DNA from: Dryas octopetala
Taxonomy: Eukaryota > Streptophyta > Magnoliopsida > Rosales > Rosaceae
Reading direction: 5' to 3'
DNA length: 64,000 nt
Assembly: GCA_963921425.1 (NCBI GenBank)
Contig: OY992840.1
Span: 14,920,621 to 14,984,620 of the forward strand
The notes under the pieces were generated by a model that was given only the letters and a program-made list of their open reading frames with translations, was not told the origin of the DNA and did not search any database. Positions 57,806 through 64,000 of this stretch are shown one piece after another; the stretch's first letter is position 1, and each line of letters starts with the position of its first letter. The position numbers were made by a program, and so were the translations under genes.

Positions 57806-60800
57806 ATGGCTGGATCTGGAAATGGTGAGCTACGAGCTCCCATCTTTGATGGAACAGAGTATGAGTTCTGGAGAGTCAGAATGGTTACAATCTTCAAGTC
57901 CTATGGGATTTGGAAGCTTGTGGAAAAGGGAATTTGCATTCCAGAATCAAAGAAGAAGAAAGAGAAAGTTAAGAAGGATGGACAAGCACCTAGTGTGGAT
58001 GACGAAGAGGAAGTAGATTCTTACCTTGAGGAGCAACAGATGAAGGATGCAAAGGCCTTAGGAATCATTCAAGGTGCTGTTTCAAGGGAGATCTTCCCTC
58101 GAATTGTAAATCAAGAAACTGCTAAAGGTGCATGGGACTTACTTAGAGATGAGTACCATGGAGATGAACAATCCAGGTCAGTGAAGCTCCAAGGATTGCG
58201 TAGAGAATTTGAATATATGAGAATGAGGGAAAATGAAACCTTGTCCTCATACTTTACTCGATTCTTTGACTTAACTAATCAGATGGAAAAGTTTGGTGAA
58301 ACTCTTCCTCACCAACGAATGGTACAGAAAATTCTGATTAGTTTAACAAAACTATATGATCCCATGTGTGTCATTATTGAGAGAACTGTTGATTTAAATA
58401 CAGTATCAGTACATGAGGTTGTAGGGTCACTTAAGAGCTATGAACTCAGACTGGATAGGCATGAGGAAGATTCAGGCTATGCTGAGAAGGCTCTGGCTAG
58501 CATGAGTGTTTCATCAAACTCTCAAAATCCTCAAAACAAACCTTACAATCACAGTGAAGGAAAGAAAGGTGCCTGGAAAGGTAAACCCAAGAAGTGGGAA
58601 AATAAGTCAACTGCAAATGTGAAAGGAGTTGGGGCAGATGCAGGGAAGACCAAATGCAGAATCTGTCATAAGCTTCATTTTGGGGAATGTTGGTTCAAAG
58701 GGAAAATCAAATGTCACAATTGTGAGAAATTTGGGCACGTGATGAAGGACTGCCATCAACCAAATAAAAGGGGACAGGTTGTCAACTATGCTAATCAGGT
58801 ACAAGAGACTGCCACTATGTTTTATGCATGTCATAAAGCATCTGTGGAGAATTGTAAAGATGTGTGGTACCTGGACAGTGGTTGCAGTAACCATATGACA
58901 GGGTGTGAGTCTCTACTTGTGGATATTGATCGAAGTGTGAGATGCAAAGTTAAAATGGGGACAGGTGATCTTGTTGAGTCAATTGGCAAAGGAACACTAC
59001 CTGTTAAAACCAAGAATGGCACAAGATACATTACTGAAGTAATGGTTGTACCTGGGTTAGATGAGAACTTGTTGAGTGTTGGACAAATGGTCGAGCATGG
59101 CTATTGGTTGATCTTTGGAGACTTTTCTGCAAGTATTTATGGAGATAAAGAGTTTAAAAATTTAGTTGTGAATGTGCAGATGAAAGGGAACATGTGTTTT
59201 CCCCTTGCTCTCGAGAATATTGGCCCTGAAATGGCAAACAAAGCCATTGTCATTGATTCCTCCTGGAAATGGCATAAGAGATATGGCCATTTAAACTTTG
59301 ACAGTTTGTTACAATTGCAGGATAAGAATATGGTGAATGGACTACCTCAGATTGCTGGAAAGGATCATGTTTGTGAAGGATGTGCAGTAAGCAAGTCTCA
59401 CAGAGAAGCCTTTGACAAAGGGAAGGTTAAGAGAGCATCTAACCTACTTGAATTGGTACACACAGATGTCTGTGGACCAATGACTGAAACTATTGGTGGG
59501 AATAGATACTTTCTCACATTTATTGATGATAAATCCAGGATGTGCTGGGTCTATTTTCTGAGGTGCAAATCTGAGGTGCTAAACGTATTCAAGAAATTCA
59601 AGTCAATGGTGGAACTGCAAAGTGGATTCATGATCAAGAGATTGAGAAGTGATAGAGGTGGAGAATATACCTCTTTAGAATTTGATCAATTCTGTTAAAA
59701 ATTTGGAATTGAAAGACAATTGACAGTCTCTTACTCACCTCAGCAAAATGGCACTGCAGAGAGGAAGAACAGAACTATTGTAGAGATGGCTAAGGCAATG
59801 TTACATGAAAAACAAATGCCTAAGCATTTTTGGGGAGAAGCAGTCAATACTGCAGTCTATTTACTCAATAGATGTCCCACTAGAGCCTTGAAAAATGTGA
59901 CTCCATTTGAGGAATTTAGTGGAAGGAAGCCTGGAGTCAAACATTTGAGAATCTTTGGTTCCATTTGTTACACTCATATTCCATCCCAACGAAGGCATAA
60001 GTTGGATGAATCTGGTCAGAAGGGAGTTTTTGTAGGCTATGGCATCAGGGAGAAAGGATATAGAGTGTATGATCTAAGAACAGCCAAGGTTATTGTCTCT
60101 AGAAGTGTTGTGTTTGATGAGTCTGCTTTATGGAATTGGGAAAAGGAAGAGATTATATATGCTACTGTGCTCTGGACAGATGGGGAAATTGAAGATGATA
60201 TGTCTGCAAGCTCAGAATTGCCTAACCAAACTCAACACAGTGTGGAGGAATCCCCAAACAATGATCCTCCTGCTGCTGAAAATTCTTTGAGGTCAGATTC
60301 ACCTGAAGTCAACTCAAGAAATGAGATTATGCTGACTGAAACTTATGACACTACTCCTTTAAAATGGAAGAATCTGAATGAAGTATTTGCTCATTGCAAA
60401 CTTAGTGTCATTGAACCAGAAAGCTACTTTGATGCTGCAAAAGATCAAGCATGGCAAAAGGCTATGGAAGATGAGATCAATATGATAGAGAAAAATCATA
60501 CCTGGGAACTTGTGTGTAGACCAGAAGATAAGCCTATTGTAGGAGTGAAATGGATTTTTAAAACAAAGCTTAATCTCGATGGTTCAATACAGAAACACAA
60601 AGCTAGACTGGTTGCAAAGGGGTACACTCAAAAGCCAGGAGTGGATTTCAACGAGACCTTTGCACCAGTAGCTAGATTGGATACAATCAGAACCTTAATT
60701 GCCCTTGCAGCTCAGAAAGGATGGAAGTTATATCAATTAGATGTGAAATCAGCTTTTCTCAATGGAGTATTAAAGGAAGAAGTTTATGTTGAACAGCCTG

Positions 60801-61985
60801 AGGGATTTGTGGTCTCAAATGCTGAAGACAAGGTGTATAAATTAAAAAAGGCTCTTTATGGACTTAAAAAAGCTCCAAGAGCTTGGTATAGCAACATTGA
60901 CTCATTTCTACTGCAGTGTGGTTTTGAAAAGAGCTCAAGTGAAGCGACATTGTATGTGAGGCACAAAATGGGAAAAGGCACACTCATTGTATCCATTTAT
61001 GTGGATGATATTGTATACACAGGGAGTGATAAGGAAATGATGGAGGAATTCAAACAAGAGATGATGAGAAGATATGAAATGACAGATTTGGGATTATTAC
61101 ATCACTTTCTTGGCATTGGTGTTGTTCAAAAGGAAGGATGTATATTCATTCATCAAAGAAAATATGCCTCAAGTCTGTTGGAGAAGTTTGGCTTAAAAGA
61201 TTGCAAGCCTGTTTCAACCCCACTTGCCACTACAGATAAGCTACGAAAAGAAGATGGAAACAAGGTTGCAGATGAAGGGTTATATAGGAAAATGATTGGT
61301 AGTTTGCTTTACCTAACAGCAACTAGACCAGACATAATGTTTGCTTCTAGTTTGCTGGCTAGGTTTATGCATTGTCCAACCTCCAAGCATCTTGGAACTG
61401 CCAAAAGGGTACTGATCGAGGTACATCAGTGGTACAATTGACCATGGAATTCTATACAGAAAAGGGGAATCTGCACTTCTAATTGGCTACTGTGATAGTG
61501 ATTGGAGTGGTGATGAAGATGACATGAAGTCAACCTCTGGTTATGCATTCTCTTTTGGCAGTGGTGCTTTCTCTTGGGCATCTGTAAAGCAACATAGTGT
61601 GGCATTATCCACTGCAGAAGCCGAGTACATGAGTGCAGCAGAAGCCACTACTCAAGCTATCTGGTTGAGGTTTGTTTTACAAGACTTTGGTGAAGAACAA
61701 GTGGATCCAACCACTATAATGTGTGATAACACCTCTGCTATTGCAATGACAAAGAACCCTGTGTTTCATCAACGATCAAAGCACATTAAAAGGAAGTTTC
61801 ATTTTATCAGAGAGGCAATGCAGGAAGGAGAGATTGATCTACTATACTGCAAGAGTGAAGATCAAATTGCAGATATATTCACCAAGGCTTTAGCAAAGGA
61901 AAGGTTCTGTTTGTTGAGAAGTATGCTTGGAGTGAATTCAATTAAAACCTTAGAAGGGAGTGTTGGAATTAAGGATTCTAATTGA
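57806..61985 (+). pseudogene. Copia gag-pol polyprotein, two lesions
   Basis: Begins MAGSGNGELRAPIFDG. In order: a UBN2-type gag region; a zinc knuckle CX2CX4HX4C (about 58712-58755); aspartic protease WYLDSGCSNHM (about 58865); the integrase HHCC region (HKRYGHLN to CEGC), its catalytic core beginning HTDVCGP and the conserved [10 protein letters not shown]; reverse transcriptase with YVDDIVYTG; and RNase H from GYCDSDWSG. An in-frame TAA at 59696-59698 falls inside the integrase core, and a +4-base insertion near 61415 shifts the frame between reverse transcriptase and RNase H. The rest is open and ends in the right LTR at 61985. With both lesions the element could not make its own full polyprotein, although it looks recent. 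Confidence 0.93.
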
Positions 61986-62290
61986 ATTCCATTCTTAATT
62001 AGCTGCCTTAATACAAGGTTATGTTAGTTAATTAGTTACAAATGAGTTGTATTAATTTCTGACAGTTGGCACTGCCTTATAGGACAGATGCATGAATGGT
62101 GATGATGTGATCACAGTCACTCCACCACATTTTCTTTGTAACCGTTTTCTTGTCCTCACATGGACATGCCTTGATATAATGAAAAAGTCAGTGGCTGGCT
62201 CATTGTGAGCACCACTCATAATTTGTGCTTCCCCTTTCTCTCTTCTCTCCCTTTTCCTTTCTCTGTTTATTATTGCATCAGTGTTCAACA
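61961..62290 (+). repeat. Right LTR of Copia element
   Basis: 330 bases, about 99 % identical to the left LTR. The polyprotein stop codon lies 25 bases inside it. Confidence 0.95.
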
Positions 62291-62603
62291 AAATGTTGGG
62301 GACGTTTACTAATAATGTCATCTGAAGAGCGGCAATTGGGAAGAAGTACAGTGATATATGAAGAAGATGGTACAATGGCCCTATTAATTAGTAGAACCCC
62401 ACCCCTTCCCCTTCCATCTTTCCCATCAGACCCATGGCAAATTTATAATAGAGTGGTGATGGTGGTGAGCAAATTTGCTCGCCTAAAGTTTGTTAATGTC
62501 AACTAAAGCACATTCTTCTTTCTTTGTTAATGTCAACTAAAGTTTGTTGATCCCGTGATTATAATATCAACTCTGAAAGCGGCATCTGAAGCATATGTAT
62601 ACA

Positions 62604-63233
62604 CAGGGTCGGTCCGAGGATTTAGGTGTTCTGGGCGAGAAAAAAATTTGAGGCCCTTTGCCATTCAATAACTAAAATTAATTGACCAAAAAATCAATAA
62701 GCAATTTCTAACTTGATACCCATCAATTTAGTAAGAGAAATTAAAAAAATAGAACTGATTTGAATTAATTGAAAATCTTTTAAGTACACAAAAGCTGGAG
62801 TTAGTTTTAAAGATAACTAATACATGTGGCAAGGTTTAGGCTGCAAGTAGCAAGCTTCTTAGCAATCTATATTCAAAATTCTCTGCTAACAAACCTTTGT
62901 TACCAAATTTTAGAGCTTCTTTACTCCTCGATATTAATTAAAGGAGGCAAAGTGTAAAGCAACTAAGAGGAATAGTCAAATGGATGAAGGAGGCCCTGGA
63001 CTGTGAGACTGAGAATGATGAAGATGAATGAATAGTCAACAAGGAATAGTTAGAAAAGAAAGATGATTAGAGGAATAGTTAATAAATGAAGAAGAACTAC
63101 ACTAAAAGAAAGAATAGTAAAAAAAGTTTTGTTTTTTTTTTTAATTAAAAAGCCCAACTTACAAGTTGGAGGCCCTTTGGGTGGGTGGGCCCTAGGCGGT
63201 CGCCTAGCTCGCCTACCCTCAGGGCCGGCCCTG
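62604..63233. mobile_element. CAGGG-type MITE, second copy
   Basis: The same element as 53130-53762, with the same flanks, carried here by the segmental duplication. It is 3 bases shorter overall. Confidence 0.9.
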
Positions 63234-63596
63234 TGTATACGGAAGCTGCATGCGTAGCATTTATAAAAAATCTGAATAAAACTTCATGTTCAAGTCTAGT
63301 TTAGTGTCCCCTGGCCAAAAACAAAAAACAAAAAAAAAAAGTCTGGTTTAGTGTCCTTTAAAAAAAGAAGAAGCATGGTTCAGTGGTTTGACATCAAAAT
63401 GATTCCGAATCAATCAACAAAATAAAATTTGAGGCATTCTTCAGGCCGGATTCGACCCATCTCCTGATTGGATTAATTGCTGTTGTTTTCTGTACTGTTG
63501 AGGTGTAATGGGATGTGAATCATTGGATGGGCAATGATTAAATTGTTAATGTTGAATGTTGAGCAAGTGCCAAAGCCCAAGCTCCGATCTTGATCT

Positions 63597-63602
63597 TATA
63601 AA
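63597..63602 (+). promoter_or_regulatory. TATA box of P450 copy H
   Basis: TATAAA in the conserved block CTTGATCTTATAAATGGACC, without the TTAA insertion of copy G. Confidence 0.7.
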
Positions 63603-63677
63603 TGGACCACCATAATCACATATTTAAGTACATAACCCACATTTACACATAAACATTGATAATTGAAGAAGAAGAAG

Positions 63678-64000
63678 ATGTCAAATCTCTTGCAAATGCT
63701 GCAGGAGCTGAATATTAACGAAACATTCTTCTCCTTGTTGAAACCTTTTTCCTTCACACTACTAGTTGTGCCCATTTTCCTCATCCTTGTATTCAAATGG
63801 TCCTCCACTACCACCCCAACAAACTCACCACCTTCTCCACCAAAGCTCCCTATCATTGGAAACCTTCACCAATTAGGCTCTTGCCCTCATCGCTCACTTC
63901 AAGCCTTAGCTCAATGCCATGGCCCTCTCATGCTCCTCCATTTCGGAAGTGCGCCAGTCCTTGTTGTGTCCTCGGCTGAGGCTGCCCGTGAGATCGTGAA
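63678..64000 (+). CDS. P450 copy H: CYP71A-like, 5' part only (window end)
   Basis: The start codon and the first 107 codons of a CYP71A-like P450, identical by eye to copy G over all 323 visible bases. It contains the membrane anchor, the [12 protein letters not shown] hinge and the [14 protein letters not shown] segment. The frame is open to the window edge. Whether the gene is complete cannot be judged here; as a very recent duplicate of G it may well be intact. Confidence 0.88.
   Translation, partial: MSNLLQMLQELNINETFFSLLKPFSFTLLVVPIFLILVFKWSSTTTPTNSPPSPPKLPIIGNLHQLGSCPHRSLQALAQCHGPLMLLHFGSAPVLVVSSAEAAREIV

Larger units (their letters stand above)
57380..62290 (+). mobile_element. Copia-type LTR retrotransposon (4.9 kb), young
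   Basis: LTRs 57380-57709 and 61961-62290, 330 bases each, start TGTTGGAATT and end TTCAACA. By eye they differ at only three positions. A primer-binding site complementary to tRNA-Met (TGGTATCAGAGCCC) follows the left LTR and a polypurine stretch (AGAAGGGAG) precedes the right one. A perfect 5-base target duplication, AAATG, is present (57375-57379 and 62291-62295). The internal order protease, integrase, reverse transcriptase, RNase H identifies Copia. Inserted in exon 1 of P450 copy F. Confidence 0.97.
56781..62376 (+). pseudogene. P450 copy F: CYP71A-like pseudogene split by a Copia element
   Basis: P450 exon 1 sequence runs 56781-57379, is interrupted by the LTR retrotransposon 57380-62290, and resumes for ~85 bases to about 62376, where homology ends. 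Lesions: one base missing near 56834 (FFYCRN for FFSLSQ), the Copia insertion inside the VVNLSKM segment, a TGT-to-TGA change shortly after the insertion, and loss of the rest of exon 1, the intron and all of exon 2. The sequence is closest to copy E but lacks E's stop codon and ndhB insertion. The 3' boundary coincides with the start of the segmental duplication at 62393. Confidence 0.92.
62393..64000 (+). repeat. Segmental duplication of 52919-54532 (runs off window)
   Basis: From AGAACCCCACCCC onward the sequence matches 52919 onward almost base for base, including the MITE remnant, the CAGGG MITE, the promoter and the first exon of the P450. Only scattered substitutions and three or four small length differences are seen. 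The right end is outside the window. Confidence 0.97.

Noticed and set aside
62052..62375. Minus-strand frame also seen at 57471-57710
   Set aside because: Antisense reading of the Copia LTR, duplicated because the LTRs are.

Overview
The window is nuclear DNA from a eudicot plant. Genes have short GT-AG introns, intergenic DNA is AT-rich, and there are plant-specific families (GRAS, a plastid-type NDPK, CYP71) and plant transposons of nearly every class. The CYP71A-like array and the transposon flavour make a woody Rosaceae such as Prunus my best guess, but that is unproven.

Layout. (1) 1-8.8 kb holds ordinary genes: a single-exon GRAS transcription factor (1790-3358, +), a seven-exon plastid-type nucleoside diphosphate kinase (4440-6854, +) and a two-exon unknown gene (7438-8230, -). 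(2) 8795-22025 is one apparently complete 13.2 kb Helitron on the minus strand. It carries both termini, an uninterrupted three-exon Rep/helicase gene, and a separate RPA1-like single-strand DNA-binding gene of at least nine exons whose reading frame closes across all eight introns. (3) 22868-27282 (-) is an 11-exon ABC1/ADCK-type atypical kinase whose exons sum exactly to 499 codons plus stop. (4) 29.2-64 kb is a tandem cytochrome P450 CYP71A-like array, all on the + strand, with eight recognisable copies: A (29232, single frameshift), B (31785, 3' fragment), C (33256, intact), D (42817, intact), E (46240, multiply broken), G (54210, intact), F (56781, broken by a Copia element) and H (63678, runs off the window, identical to G as far as seen).

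The P450 array is a record of how a cluster grows and decays. Segmental duplications (for example 52919-54532 against 62393-64000), 'ghost' flanks with no gene between them, a promoter class lacking the TATA box in the two dead copies, and nested insertions can all be ordered. Copy E alone contains a plastid ndhB fragment (NUPT), a three-LTR TRIM element with a perfect target duplication, a nonsense codon, a 4-bp insertion, a 34-bp deletion and a truncated 3' end, beside a 1.36 kb hAT-type non-autonomous element. Other elements with visible target-site duplications are a second TRIM, a 5'-truncated LINE, a MULE-like element carrying GC-rich non-TIR sequence and a nested MITE, a 488-bp hAT-type element plus its truncated copy, and a CAGGG-type MITE present in both segmental copies.

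The intact P450s (C, D, G) share the same 531-residue two-exon design with a phase-0 intron that begins almost directly with a CT microsatellite of very variable length. Their substrate cannot be read from sequence.
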